Part shown: piece by piece, positions 32,957 through 42,235 of the stretch
How the letters are laid out: every line of letters begins with the position of its first letter
How positions within the stretch are numbered: position 1 is the first letter of the stretch
From: Deltaproteobacteria bacterium
GTDB taxonomy: Bacteria > Desulfobacterota > Binatia > UBA9968 > JAJDTQ01
Assembly (NCBI GenBank): GCA_028818755.1
Contig: JAPPNF010000167.1
Span: 186,001 to 250,000 of the forward strand
Direction: 5' to 3'
DNA length: 64,000 nt
Position numbers and translations under genes: made by a program
Notes under the pieces: generated by a model
What the model was told of the DNA's origin: nothing
What the model saw: the letters and a program-made list of their open reading frames with translations, nothing else
Database searches by the model: none

Positions 32957-33904
32957 TCAGTGCCAGAAGCCGTGACGCCGCACCACCTCCATGTAGTCCG
33001 CGAGCCCTTTCTCCAGAGAATACTGGGGCTTGTAGCCCAGGATACGTTCCGAAGCGGACAGGTCGACGCGCGGCCGCGCCTTCTTCTTGCCGGCTCCCGC
33101 GGCCAGCGCGACGGCCCGGCCCGGCAGCAGCCTGCGCAGCGCCTGGAGGAAGTCCGCGGGGCCGTAGTTCTTTCCGGCGCCCACGTGGAAGGCCTTGCCG
33201 GGCGCGTCCTTGGCCGTGCAGGCCAGCGCGATGCCGCGGCCGACGTCGGCGGCATAGACGAAATCGTTGGGTCCCACGTGCCGGTCCTCGAGCTCGATGG
33301 GCGCGTCGCCCATGCACGCGCGCACCAGGTCGTTCATGGCGATGCCGCCGCCGGAGCCGCCGCGATAGTGCCCCGGGCCGTAGACGCCGGTGGGCCGGAT
33401 GCGGACGCACTCCATGCCGTAATAGTTCTCGTACGCGTCCAGCAGCACCTCGTTGGCCACCTTGGTAGCGGGGTAGAACCGGTTGCCCCAGCGCGGGGCG
33501 TCCTCCTTGACCGGCCCCTTGTGGATGTTGTCCCAGTCGTAGACGCCGAACGTGCTGAGGTGAACCAGTCGTTTGATCCGGGAGATCTGGCAGGCTTCGA
33601 AGACGTTCACCGACCCCACGGTGTTGGTCTGGAAGCCGCGGTAGGGCGGGCTTTCCACTTGGCCGCCGATGAAACCGGCGGTATGCACCAACACGTCGGG
33701 CTTGGCCTTGGAAAGGGCGCGGAGCAGATTGGGCAGGTCCAGGAGGTCGCCGCGTACCGTGGTCACGCGCCTCTTTCCCGCGATGGCGGCGACGTAGTCC
33801 GGATCGGGACTGAGGTCGTAGATTTGAACGCTGTGTCCTTTCTGCGTCAGCTCCCTGGCCGTGTGGCAGCCCAGCATTCCAGCTCCGGTGATGAATACCT
33901 TCAT
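32957..33904 (-). CDS. NAD-dependent epimerase/dehydratase (extended SDR)
   Basis: A 315-residue extended SDR. The Rossmann motif is FITGAGMLG, a GDLLD and HTAGFIGG block follow, and the catalytic YPATK (YxxxK) and RPTGVYGPG segments are intact. It probably acts on a nucleotide sugar or a related steroid/aldehyde-type substrate. AGGGAGGG-like ribosome site 7 bases before the ATG. It is convergent with the ferritin-like gene and divergent from the CoxSLM operon. Confidence 0.87.
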   Translation of the reverse strand: MKVFITGAGMLGCHTARELTQKGHSVQIYDLSPDPDYVAAIAGKRRVTTVRGDLLDLPNLLRALSKAKPDVLVHTAGFIGGQVESPPYRGFQTNTVGSVNVFEACQISRIKRLVHLSTFGVYDWDNIHKGPVKEDAPRWGNRFYPATKVANEVLLDAYENYYGMECVRIRPTGVYGPGHYRGGSGGGIAMNDLVRACMGDAPIELEDRHVGPNDFVYAADVGRGIALACTAKDAPGKAFHVGAGKNYGPADFLQALRRLLPGRAVALAAGAGKKKARPRVDLSASERILGYKPQYSLEKGLADYMEVVRRHGFWH

Positions 33905-34072
33905 GAAGTCCCTCCCGGTCTGTGGTTGAAGTTGCGGTGCATGGTGGCGGGCCGGCGGCGCGCGGCGCCTCCCGGCCGCAAACCCGGAAATCTGTCACAG
34001 GTGCGGCCAAACCGTCAAGGACGTGCGGATTCGCGGTGCTTTCGGGCGCGCCTTGCGGTGACGAAATTTGAC

Positions 34073-34101
34073 TTGACCTCCGATCGGGCGACGTATATTC
34101 T
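34073..34101 (+). promoter_or_regulatory. Candidate promoter of the molybdenum hydroxylase operon
   Basis: TTGACC (34073-34078), 17 bp spacer, TATTCT (34096-34101), overlapping TATATT at 34094. The region 33905-34126 between divergent genes holds no ORF of its own. The ribosome site before ATG 34127 is weak (CAGGA). Confidence 0.5.
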
Positions 34102-34126
34102 CTCGACGCGAAAGGGTTCAGGAACT

Positions 34127-34609
34127 ATGGCAAACAAGACCAAGATCGAGGTTACAGTCAACGGTGTCAGCCGGGCGGCCGAAGTGGAGCCGCGGCTGCT
34201 GCTGGTGCACTATCTGCGGGATGTGCTCGCTCTGACCGGGACCCATATCGGTTGCGAGACCAGCCTGTGCGGGGCCTGCACGGTCATGGTGGACGGCGCG
34301 GCGGTGAAGTCCTGCACCCTGCTGGCCGTTCAGGCGGACGGGTGCGAGGTTCGCACCATCGAGTCGCTTGCCACCGACGAAGGGCTTCATCCGATACAGG
34401 AGGCGTTCTGGGAGTGCCACGGCCTCCAGTGCGGTTTCTGCACGCCCGGCATGATCATTGCCACGCAGCAGCTCCTCCAGGAGAACCCGAGCCCCTCGGA
34501 GGACGAGATCCGCCACGGTCTCGAAGGCAACATCTGCCGTTGTACCGGGTACAAGCATATCGTCGACGCGGTGCAGCAGGCCGCGGAACAAATGAAAGCT
34601 GGGACGTAA
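34127..34609 (+). CDS. 2Fe-2S subunit of CoxS/xanthine dehydrogenase-type hydroxylase
   Basis: A 160-residue iron-sulfur subunit of a molybdenum hydroxylase. N-terminal plant-type cluster: GCETSLCGACTVMVDG plus a Cys in KSCTLLAVQADG. The C-terminal helical cluster: CGFCTPGMI and GNICRCTGY. It passes electrons from the Mo site to the FAD subunit. It ends 3 bp before the large subunit, so the three genes form one operon. Confidence 0.95.
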   Translation: MANKTKIEVTVNGVSRAAEVEPRLLLVHYLRDVLALTGTHIGCETSLCGACTVMVDGAAVKSCTLLAVQADGCEVRTIESLATDEGLHPIQEAFWECHGLQCGFCTPGMIIATQQLLQENPSPSEDEIRHGLEGNICRCTGYKHIVDAVQQAAEQMKAGT

Positions 34610-34612
34610 GCC

Positions 34613-36940
34613 ATGCCGGTAAGCAAACTCGTAGGAACCAAGGTCAAGAGGCGTGAAGACCCGCGCCTGGTGCAGGGGCTCTCGCACTATGTGGACGATC
34701 TCCGGATGGCGGACGTGATGCATGTGGCCCTCCTCAGGAGCCCCCACGCCCACGCCCGCATCAACGGCATCAACACGGACGCGGCCGTCGCGCTGCCCGG
34801 TGTCGTCAGCGTCACGACCGGCGCGGACATCGGCGACAGCGTGGGATCGGTCCCCTGTGCCGCGGCCAACCCGACGTTGCGCACGCCGCCGTACCCGGTA
34901 CTGGCCCAGGAGGTCGTCAGGCACGTGGGAGAGCCCGTGGCCGCGGTGGTGGCCGAGGACTCCTACACGGCACGGGACGCCCTCGACCTGATAGAGGTGG
35001 ACTACGAGCCGCTGCCGGCGGTCTCCGACCTGGAGAAGGCGCTGGAGGCGGGCTCGCCGCTCGTCCATTCCCAATGGGACAGCAACCAGGCTTTCACCTT
35101 CGAGTGCGGCACGGGAGACATGGACAAGGCCCGCGCCGAAGCGGACGTCATCGTCAAGCAGAAGTTCATCCATCAGCGCCTCGCGCCCATCCCGGTGGAG
35201 ACCCGCGGCGTGGTGGCCCGGTACTTCCCGGGCGAGGATGAGCTGACCGTCTGGAGCTCCACCCAGATCCCGCATCTTCTCCGGGCCATGCTGGCGCTCG
35301 TGCTCGGGTTCCCGGAACACCGTATCCGGATCATCGCCCCGGAGGTGGGCGGCGGCTTCGGCTGCAAGCTGAACGTCTACCGGGAAGAGGCGCTGCTGGC
35401 CCATCTGGCCATGAAGCTCAAGGGCACGGTGAAGTGGATCGAAGGGCGGCGCGAGAACCTGCAGGCAACGATCCACGGACGTGGACAGGTGGGCACCGTG
35501 GAGGCCGCCGTGAAGAAGGACGGCACCATCCTGGGCGTGACCTACGACAGCCTGCTGGATACCGGTGCCTATCACCAGCTCCTGACGCCGGGAATGCCGC
35601 CGCTCACCGGCCTGATGATCAGCGGGTCCTACAAGATTCCGACCCTGAAGTTCACTTCCACCGGCGGTTTCACCAACAAGATCGCCACCGATGCCTACCG
35701 CGGCGCCGGAAGGCCCGAGGCCACGCTGGTGATCGAGCGCACCATGGACCTGATCGCGCGCGAGCTGGACATGGACCCGGTGGAGATACGGCGGAAGAAC
35801 TTCGCCCAGCCCGACGATTTCCCGCTGTCGGTGGCCACCGGCCTGGCCTATGACAGCGGCAACTACCAGGCGGCGCTGGACAAGGCCCTGGAGATGGTGG
35901 GCTACGAAGACCTTCGCGCGGAGCAGGAGCGGCTCAGGAGGGAAGGCCGTTACATGGGCATCGGCTTCTCCACCTACGTCGAGATCTGCGCCATGGGACC
36001 TTCCGCGGCGCTGCCCGCCGGCGGATGGGAGAGCGGCACCGTGAGGCTGGACTTCACCGGCAAGACCACTGTGCTGACGGGCGTGTCGCCCCACGGCCAG
36101 GGAGAGGAAACCACCTTCGCGCAGATCGTCTCCGACGAGCTCGGGGTTCCCATCGAGGACGTCGCCGTGCTCCATGGCGATACGGCGGTGGTCCCCAACG
36201 GCATTGGCACCTTCGGGAGCCGCGGCATCTCCGTAGGAGGCACCGCGGTGTACATGGCGACGCAGAAGGTCAGGGAAAAGGCCGAGGCCATCGCCGCCAA
36301 CGTGCTGGAATGCAGCACCGACGACCTGGAGTTCGAGGACGGCAAGTTCTCTGTCAAGGGCGTGCCCGACAAGGGCATCACGATCCAGGAGGTCGCCCTG
36401 CAGGCGCACGTGGCCACCAAGCTGCCCGCGGGCATGGAGCCGGGGCTGCAGGCGACGTCGGTGTTCGAGCCCTCGAACTTCACGTTCCCCTTCGGCACGC
36501 ACATCTGCGTGGTGGAGGTGGATACCCAGAGCGGCGAGGTCAATATCCTCAGGTACATCGCGGTGGACGACTGCGGCAAGGTTATCAACCCGATGATCGT
36601 GGACGGCCAGGTGCAGGGCGGCATCGCCCAGGGGCTCGGGCAGGCGCTTCTGGAGGAGGTGGTCTACGACGAGGACGGCCAGCTCGTCACCGGCAGCCTC
36701 ATGGACTACGCCGTGGCCCGTGCGGAAGACCTGCCGACCCTGGAATTCGCCCGCACGGAGACCCCGTCGCCGGTGAATCCCATGGGAGTGAAGGGAGTGG
36801 GCGAGGCCGGCACCATCGGTTCCACGCCCTCCATCGTCAACGCGGTGGTGGATGCGCTGGCCCCGTTCGGCGTCACCCACATCGACATGCCGCTCAAGCC
36901 CGAGAAGATCTGGCGTCTGTGCCAGGGCGGCGCGAAGTGA
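34613..36940 (+). CDS. Molybdopterin-binding large subunit, form II CoxL-like
   Basis: A 775-residue Mo-cofactor catalytic subunit of the xanthine dehydrogenase family. The active-site loop reads AYRGAGR (about residue 360), the form II signature, not the AYXCSFR of true form I CO dehydrogenase. So the substrate is likely an aldehyde, N-heterocycle or aromatic rather than proven CO. Other blocks: GGGFGCKLN, SPHGQGEETT, GDTAVVPNGIGTFGSR, GVGEAGTIG with the catalytic Glu. It sits between the CoxS and CoxM subunits and overlaps neither. Confidence 0.95.
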   Translation: MPVSKLVGTKVKRREDPRLVQGLSHYVDDLRMADVMHVALLRSPHAHARINGINTDAAVALPGVVSVTTGADIGDSVGSVPCAAANPTLRTPPYPVLAQEVVRHVGEPVAAVVAEDSYTARDALDLIEVDYEPLPAVSDLEKALEAGSPLVHSQWDSNQAFTFECGTGDMDKARAEADVIVKQKFIHQRLAPIPVETRGVVARYFPGEDELTVWSSTQIPHLLRAMLALVLGFPEHRIRIIAPEVGGGFGCKLNVYREEALLAHLAMKLKGTVKWIEGRRENLQATIHGRGQVGTVEAAVKKDGTILGVTYDSLLDTGAYHQLLTPGMPPLTGLMISGSYKIPTLKFTSTGGFTNKIATDAYRGAGRPEATLVIERTMDLIARELDMDPVEIRRKNFAQPDDFPLSVATGLAYDSGNYQAALDKALEMVGYEDLRAEQERLRREGRYMGIGFSTYVEICAMGPSAALPAGGWESGTVRLDFTGKTTVLTGVSPHGQGEETTFAQIVSDELGVPIEDVAVLHGDTAVVPNGIGTFGSRGISVGGTAVYMATQKVREKAEAIAANVLECSTDDLEFEDGKFSVKGVPDKGITIQEVALQAHVATKLPAGMEPGLQATSVFEPSNFTFPFGTHICVVEVDTQSGEVNILRYIAVDDCGKVINPMIVDGQVQGGIAQGLGQALLEEVVYDEDGQLVTGSLMDYAVARAEDLPTLEFARTETPSPVNPMGVKGVGEAGTIGSTPSIVNAVVDALAPFGVTHIDMPLKPEKIWRLCQGGAK

Positions 36941-36960
36941 GAAACTAGCGAGAGCCGATC

Positions 36961-37815
36961 ATGATACCTGCTGCTTTCGATTATATTGTTCCCGATAGTC
37001 TCGAGGCCGCCGCGGCCAGTCTGGCGGACGCCGGCGACAACGCCAAGGTTATGGCCGGCGGACACAGTCTGCTGCCGATGATGAAGCTGCGGCTGGCGCA
37101 ACCGGCGGTGGTCATCGACCTCAAGCGGCTGGACTCGTTGCGCCGGATCCAGTTGGACAGCGGCACGCTCCGCATCGGCGGGCTGGTGACGCATCACCAG
37201 GTCGAGACCTCCGGCGAAGTGAATGAGAACTGCTCGCTGCTGGCCAAGGTCGCGGGCAGCATCGGCGACCCGCAGGTGCGCAACCGTGGCACCATCGGCG
37301 GCAGCATAGTCCACGCCGACCCGGCCGCGGACTGGCCCGCGGCGCTGCTGGCCATGGGCGCCAACGTCCACCTGACCAGCAAGGGTGGCGAGCGCTCGAT
37401 GGCGGCCGGCGACTTCTTTCTGGGTCCCCTGACCAGCGCCATCGAGGCCAACGAGATCCTGACCGGAGTGAGCGTCGCCGTGCCCGTCGCCGGCACCCGC
37501 TCCGCCTACCGCAAGGTCAAGCAAAAGGCCTCGGGCTTCGCCATCGTCGGCATCGCCGTATGCCTGCGGACCGACGGCGACACCTGCGCCGACATCGGCA
37601 TCGGCGTCACCGGCCTAGCCGGCGCCCCGTTCCGGGCCTCCGGTGTCGAGGACCAGCTCAGGGGCAAGGCGCTGACCGGGGATGCCATTGCCGCGGCCGC
37701 CAGCGGAGTGGCAGACGGCGTCGACGCCCTTGACGACATCCACGCGTCAGGCGAGTTCCGTTCCCATCTGGCCCGGCTGAACACCGCCCGGGCCATCCAG
37801 GACGCCCTCGGCTAG
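36961..37815 (+). CDS. FAD-binding medium subunit, CoxM-like
   Basis: A 284-residue FAD subunit. It has the FAD motifs AGGHSLLPMMKLRLAQP and TIGGSIVHADPAADWPA typical of CoxM/XdhB, and a C-terminal CO dehydrogenase flavoprotein domain. It completes the S-L-M set, in an uncommon order small-large-medium. A strong hairpin follows the stop at 37825-37849. Confidence 0.95.
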   Translation: MIPAAFDYIVPDSLEAAAASLADAGDNAKVMAGGHSLLPMMKLRLAQPAVVIDLKRLDSLRRIQLDSGTLRIGGLVTHHQVETSGEVNENCSLLAKVAGSIGDPQVRNRGTIGGSIVHADPAADWPAALLAMGANVHLTSKGGERSMAAGDFFLGPLTSAIEANEILTGVSVAVPVAGTRSAYRKVKQKASGFAIVGIAVCLRTDGDTCADIGIGVTGLAGAPFRASGVEDQLRGKALTGDAIAAAASGVADGVDALDDIHASGEFRSHLARLNTARAIQDALG

Positions 37816-37824
37816 TGTAGCAAG

Positions 37825-37849
37825 CGAGGCCGGCCACGCGCCGGCCTCG
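37825..37849 (+). terminator. Hairpin after the coxSLM-type operon
   Basis: A perfect 10 bp stem, CGAGGCCGGC and GCCGGCCTCG, with a CACGC loop, begins 10 bases after the medium-subunit stop. There is no T-run. It may separate this operon from the VOC gene. Confidence 0.6.
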
Positions 37850-37875
37850 TATCAACCCCAACAAGGACCGGACCC

Positions 37876-38292
37876 ATGCCCAAGGCGCCCAGCGGCCTGA
37901 TGGGAATGCGCCACATCGCCCTCAACGTCAAGGACGTCGAGCGCTCAAAAGCGTTCTACCAGGACGTCCTGGGCATGGAGGTCGTGTGGCAGCCCGACCC
38001 GCAGAACGCCTACCTCAGCTCCGGGACCGACAACTTGGCCCTGCACGAAACCCCCGGAAACCGGGCGCCCGCAGCCACCTCGTCCCTCGATCACCTGGGC
38101 TTCATCGTCTCCGACATCGACCGCGTCCAGGAGCTCGAAGCCGAATTCCGCGCCCGGCAGGTCACCATCATCAAGCCCTTCAAGCGCCACCGCGACGGCA
38201 GCGCCTCCTTCTACTGCGCCGACCCCGACGGTGTGGTCATCCAAATGCTCTACGAGCCGACCCTGAGCAGGCAGAGCATCGGAAGAGAATAA
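37876..38292 (+). CDS. VOC family protein 2
   Basis: A 138-residue VOC protein: MRHIALNVKDVERSKAFYQD first module, and DHLGFIVSDIDRVQELE second, ending DPDGVVIQMLYEP. Metal candidates are His13, His73-region and the C-terminal acidic position, which here is Gln in VIQM, so one usual Glu ligand is missing. It follows the Mo hydroxylase operon after a hairpin. Function unassigned (ring-cleaving dioxygenase, glyoxalase or lyase). Confidence 0.85.
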   Translation: MPKAPSGLMGMRHIALNVKDVERSKAFYQDVLGMEVVWQPDPQNAYLSSGTDNLALHETPGNRAPAATSSLDHLGFIVSDIDRVQELEAEFRARQVTIIKPFKRHRDGSASFYCADPDGVVIQMLYEPTLSRQSIGRE

Positions 38293-38348
38293 CCCTGCAG
38301 CGTCCGGACGACGTCGAGGACAGTGGAGGCAGACTGTCGCACGGTTGC

Positions 38349-39797
38349 TCAGGACTGAGCCGGCCGCAAGTCGCCGCGGTTCTCCGTGAGCCTTTGGACG
38401 ATCCGTTCCGCCGCCTCCTCGCCGGTGTTGATACAGTCGGCGATGCCGACGCCGCGGTAGCTCTTGCCGGCCAGGGCGAGGGTGGGAAACTGCCTGAGCC
38501 GTGTTTCGATTCTCTCCACCCGGTCCAGGTGCCCGACGTTGTACTGAGGCATGCCGTCCACATAGCGGGTGGTGCGGGATAGCGTCGGCGCGCCGGAGAT
38601 GCCGAGGAGCGCTTCCAGATCCTCTCGGACCTGGGCTTCCAGGGCCTCGTCGGATTGATCGAGGAGGTCTGCTTGCAGCGCGCCCCCCGCGAAACAGCGG
38701 AGCAGGGCGATATCTTCGGGAGCCCTGCCCGCGTACTTCACGCTGCTGAAAGTGCATGCCATGATCTTCCGGCGCTCCACGTGGGGGACCACGAATCCGT
38801 AGCCGTCGAGGGGGTGGGCGACGTCACCACGGCGATAGGCGAGGTTCACCGTGGCGGTGGACGAGAAGGGGATCGCTTGTAGCTCACCAGCCAGCTTGGG
38901 ATCCAGCGTTGTGAGTGCAGCCGTGGCGGCATCGGCTGGGAGGGTGCAGATCACCGCGTCTGCCTCAAGCTCGGAACGGCTGGTGTCGACTCGCCATTGG
39001 TGGGTGTCGGGATTCCATCCCAGCGCACGGACGGTCTCGCCAAGCCGTACCACGCCGGCACCGACGGCCTCCTCAATGCGGCGCACGAGCACCTCCATGC
39101 CGCCGTCGATGCTGACGAAGAGACTCCAGCGGGCACCGGTCTCGTCCGTGGCCTGGGCGCGGCGTTTCTGAGCGCGGCGGGTTCCGGTGATGACGCTGCC
39201 GTAGGTGCGCTCCATCTCCGGGAACCGGGGCATGGTGGCGGCCAGGCTGAGGGCTTCAGGGTCCGAGGCGTAGATGCCGCCGATCAGGGGCTGGGCGACG
39301 CGCTCCAGGACCTCCCGCCCCAGCCGTCGGCGCACGAACGATGCCAGGCTCTCGTCGCCGTCATCGACGCGCCGGGGCACCAGCGGTTCCAGCGCCATGC
39401 GCAGCTTGCCGCCCCAGGAGAACACGGGACTGCGCAGCACCGAGCCCACGCGCGTGGGGGCCATCAACAGAAACCCTTCGGGTAGCGACGCCAGCTTGCC
39501 CCGGTGGACGGTATACAGCTTCAACGCGCCCTGTTGGGGGGCGATCAGACGGTCTGCGAGCCCGAGGCGCTCGCAAAGGCGCAACGCCGCTGGTTTGTCA
39601 GTGATGTAGGAATCCGGACCGAGCTCGATGAGGAGATCGTCGGCGTGCTCGGTGGCGATGACGCCGCCGAGGCGGTCGGACGCCTCCAGCAGGGTGACAC
39701 GCAGGTCCAGGGAACCGGTGTGGCCCAGCTCCGTCAGCCGATGGGCCGCCGCCAAGCCCGAAACTCCGCCGCCGATGACGATGATGTGTTTGGTCAT
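38349..39797 (-). CDS. hemY: Protoporphyrinogen/coproporphyrinogen oxidase (HemY type)
   Basis: A 482-residue FAD amine-oxidase-fold enzyme of haem synthesis. It has the N-terminal dinucleotide motif VIGGGVSGLAAAHRL, LEASDRLGGVI, the ELGPDSYITDKP block of PPOX enzymes, and C-terminal LAGKSYRGVGIADCINTG. It oxidises porphyrinogen using oxygen. It follows hemE on the same strand; hemH, often between hemE and hemY, is absent here. Start is ATG 39797 (MTKHIIVIGGG); an ATG 9 bases upstream is the alternative. Confidence 0.92.
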   Translation of the reverse strand: MTKHIIVIGGGVSGLAAAHRLTELGHTGSLDLRVTLLEASDRLGGVIATEHADDLLIELGPDSYITDKPAALRLCERLGLADRLIAPQQGALKLYTVHRGKLASLPEGFLLMAPTRVGSVLRSPVFSWGGKLRMALEPLVPRRVDDGDESLASFVRRRLGREVLERVAQPLIGGIYASDPEALSLAATMPRFPEMERTYGSVITGTRRAQKRRAQATDETGARWSLFVSIDGGMEVLVRRIEEAVGAGVVRLGETVRALGWNPDTHQWRVDTSRSELEADAVICTLPADAATAALTTLDPKLAGELQAIPFSSTATVNLAYRRGDVAHPLDGYGFVVPHVERRKIMACTFSSVKYAGRAPEDIALLRCFAGGALQADLLDQSDEALEAQVREDLEALLGISGAPTLSRTTRYVDGMPQYNVGHLDRVERIETRLRQFPTLALAGKSYRGVGIADCINTGEEAAERIVQRLTENRGDLRPAQS

Positions 39798-39874
39798 TCC
39801 CGCCAAAAAGAACTCGCGGTGGGGTCAGATCTTGGAAATGGTTCTATAATGAGATGATTTTACGTAGTAATTGC

Positions 39875-40909
39875 CTATCCGCTGAGCTCATGCACCGCGT
39901 CCACCATGGCCCTGACGTGGTCCACGGGGGTTTCCGGGAGGATGCCGTGGCCGAGGTTGAAGATGTGGCCCGGGCGGCCTTCGGCGCGGCGGAGGATGTC
40001 CCGGACCCGCCGGCGGATCTCGGCCGGGGGTGCGAACAGGGCCACGGGGTCGAGGTTGCCCTGGATGGCCACGTCATGGCCCACCCGGCTCCACGCCTGG
40101 TCCAGATCGATGCGCCAGTCCACGCCCAGCACGTCGCTGCCCGCCTCTCCCATGAGCTCCAGCAGGCCCGAGGTGCCGGTGCCGAAGTGGATGACCGGGA
40201 CACTTGGCGTTACCCCCGCCATCAGCCGGCGCATGTGCGGCAGGACGTATTGGCGATAGTCGTCCGGCGCGAGACAGCCCACCCAGCTGTCGAAGACCTG
40301 GAGGGCTTCGATCCCGGCCGCGATCTGGGCGTTGACGTAGGAGACCGTGGAGGTCACCAGCCGCTCCATGAGCGCGTTCCAGGCGCCGGCGTCGGTGTGA
40401 AATAGCCGCTTGGTATGGATGTAGTTCCGCGAGGCGCCGCCTTCGATGAGGTAGGACGCCAGCGTGAAGGGGGCGCCGCAGAACCCGATCAGCGGCACGC
40501 GCCCGCCCAGTGCCGCCCGGGTAACGCGGACGGCGTCGTACACGTAGGAGAGGGACTCTTCCGGCGCCGGGTCGCGCAGCGCGTCGACGTCCCCGCCGGT
40601 CCTCACCGGCCGCTGAATCTTCGGTCCGCCCTCGGCGTACTCGAGCCCCACCCCCATCGGCTCCAGCACCAGGAGGATGTCGGCGAAGATGATGGCGGCA
40701 TCCACGTCGAGCCGCTCCACCGGTGTCACGGTGACCTCCGCCACGAGGTCCGGGGTCTTGCACAGCTCCAGGAAGCCGACCTTGGCCCTTATGTCGCGGT
40801 AGTGCTTCATGTAACGCCCGGCCTGACGCATGAGCCATACGGGTGTGAAAGGGGTCTTGCCGCGGTGGCAGGCGATCAGAAACGGGTGCTGCCGTAACTT
40901 GTTGGTCAT
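39875..40909 (-). CDS. hemE: Uroporphyrinogen decarboxylase
   Basis: A 344-residue HemE, which removes four acetate carboxyls of uroporphyrinogen III to give coproporphyrinogen III. Conserved blocks: FTPVWLMRQAGRYMKHYR, ADILLVLEPMGVGLEY and GFCGAPFTLASYLIEGG, and the C-terminal GHIFNLGHGI. Upstream of hemY by 77 bp in one transcription unit. The dinB gene ends 33 bp before its start. Confidence 0.96.
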   Translation of the reverse strand: MTNKLRQHPFLIACHRGKTPFTPVWLMRQAGRYMKHYRDIRAKVGFLELCKTPDLVAEVTVTPVERLDVDAAIIFADILLVLEPMGVGLEYAEGGPKIQRPVRTGGDVDALRDPAPEESLSYVYDAVRVTRAALGGRVPLIGFCGAPFTLASYLIEGGASRNYIHTKRLFHTDAGAWNALMERLVTSTVSYVNAQIAAGIEALQVFDSWVGCLAPDDYRQYVLPHMRRLMAGVTPSVPVIHFGTGTSGLLELMGEAGSDVLGVDWRIDLDQAWSRVGHDVAIQGNLDPVALFAPPAEIRRRVRDILRRAEGRPGHIFNLGHGILPETPVDHVRAMVDAVHELSG

Positions 40910-40942
40910 TCTATTCGCCTGAAGTCTCTACGTGTCTGTGAG

Positions 40943-42133
40943 CTATGCGCCCTTCGACTTCGCTTCGCTACGCTCAGGGTGAACGGAGGGAAGTCGAGGC
41001 TTGGAAGACGCTTGGTTCGAGTGATCTTTCCCCGCCCCCAGCGTCACGGTCTCCTCGCCGTACTTGTGCCGGAGCCGGTCGATGCCCTTGTAGAGCTGTT
41101 CCATGGAGGCGCGCTCGCGATAGTCGAAGATCGAGTCCTGCCACCCCTCCGTGATGATGCGGCTGGTGCTGACTCCGAGGAGGCGCACCGGCCGGTCCGG
41201 CGCGAGGTTCGCCTCGAACAGCTCCCGCACGACCTTGAAGATGTCCACGTCGAAGCACGTGGACGCCTTCAGGGTGCGCGAGCGGGTGATGGTCTTGAAA
41301 TCGGAATAACGCAGCTTCAGGGTGATGCGGCGGGCGCGGCCCCCCTGGCGTCGCAGCCGGGCCGCCACCTCTCCCACGAGACCTCCCAGCACCTGCTCCA
41401 TGGCCGCCGTATCCAGGAGCGGCTGGGCGAGCGTGGTCTCGCTCCCGATGGAGTGCTCGTGGACGCGTCCGCTCGACTCCGGACGGTCCAGGTTCAGGTA
41501 GCGCCCCCCGAGCCGGGGGTGGGCGAGGAGTTGCGCCACGGTGGCGATGCCGCGGTCCACGAGTTCCCGGTGCGTCTTGGGGCCGACGCCGGGGATGATC
41601 GATACGTCGAGGGGTCCCAGGAAGCGTTCCTCCGATCCCGGCGGCACGTAGAGGAGGCCCCGCGGCTTCACCGTGGTGGCGGCGATCTTGGCCACGGTCG
41701 GGTGGGTGGCGAGGCCGCCGGACGAGGGTAGTCCCAGCTCGTTCCGGATGCGGCCGATGATCTCGTGGGCGACGCGGATGGGGTGTCCCATCAGGCGTTC
41801 GGTGCCGGTCAGGTTGACCAGTCCCTCGTCGATGGAGAAGGCGCGAACATCCGGCGAAAACGTGCGCAGCAGGTCGAACACCTTTGCCGAGAACTCGCTG
41901 TAGACCTTGCGCCGGCCGGGGACGAAGATTCCGTCGGGGCAGAGGCGCCGCGCCTGGAATCCCGGCATGGCCGAGCGGACCCCGAACTGGCGCGCCTCGT
42001 AGGAGGCGGAGGTGACCACCCCGCGGCCGGAGCCGCCGCCCACCATCACGGGCTTGCCTTCCAGGGAAGGGTCCAGGACGCGCTCCACGGACACGTAGAA
42101 CGAGTCCATGTCGATGTGCAGGTAGAAGGCCAT
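40943..42133 (-). CDS. dinB: DNA polymerase IV (Y-family)
   Basis: A 396-residue lesion-bypass polymerase. Catalytic residues: Asp8 and Asp10 in LHIDMDSFYVSVE, Asp102-Glu103 in FSIDEGLVNL; the usual A-Y-L-D after SIDE is G-L-V-N here. The little-finger domain follows around residue 240. The last 13 residues (VHPERSEAKSKGA) are encoded by a copy of the interspersed palindromic repeat, so an ancestral stop has been replaced. No clear ribosome site. Probably SOS- or stress-induced, though I found no clear LexA box. Confidence 0.93.
   Translation of the reverse strand: MAFYLHIDMDSFYVSVERVLDPSLEGKPVMVGGGSGRGVVTSASYEARQFGVRSAMPGFQARRLCPDGIFVPGRRKVYSEFSAKVFDLLRTFSPDVRAFSIDEGLVNLTGTERLMGHPIRVAHEIIGRIRNELGLPSSGGLATHPTVAKIAATTVKPRGLLYVPPGSEERFLGPLDVSIIPGVGPKTHRELVDRGIATVAQLLAHPRLGGRYLNLDRPESSGRVHEHSIGSETTLAQPLLDTAAMEQVLGGLVGEVAARLRRQGGRARRITLKLRYSDFKTITRSRTLKASTCFDVDIFKVVRELFEANLAPDRPVRLLGVSTSRIITEGWQDSIFDYRERASMEQLYKGIDRLRHKYGEETVTLGAGKDHSNQASSKPRLPSVHPERSEAKSKGA
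40947..40986. repeat. Interspersed palindromic repeat, copy 3, inside dinB 3' end
   Basis: A forward single copy of the TTCGCTTCGCTACGCTC core with the GGTGAACGG tail. It lies in the dinB coding end and provides its last codons on the minus strand. Here only one arm is present, unlike the paired arms at 921-1103 and 3774-3869. Confidence 0.85.
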
Positions 42134-42235
42134 ACGGCATCTTCATGTTAACAGCAGGGGGAAACTCCGGGCAATTGGAACAGATCCCGATGGCATTCCT
42201 TTTGCACCCCTCCTATGATGAACGGGAGGTGAGGC

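Noticed and set aside
34118-36880. 920-residue minus-strand open frame opposite the CoxL-like gene
   Set aside because: Antisense to a gene with unmistakable family motifs. Its composition is His/Gly/Arg-rich, as expected from third-codon GC bias.
34613-36940. True CO dehydrogenase (form I CoxL)
   Set aside because: The active-site loop is AYRGAGR, not AYXCSFR.
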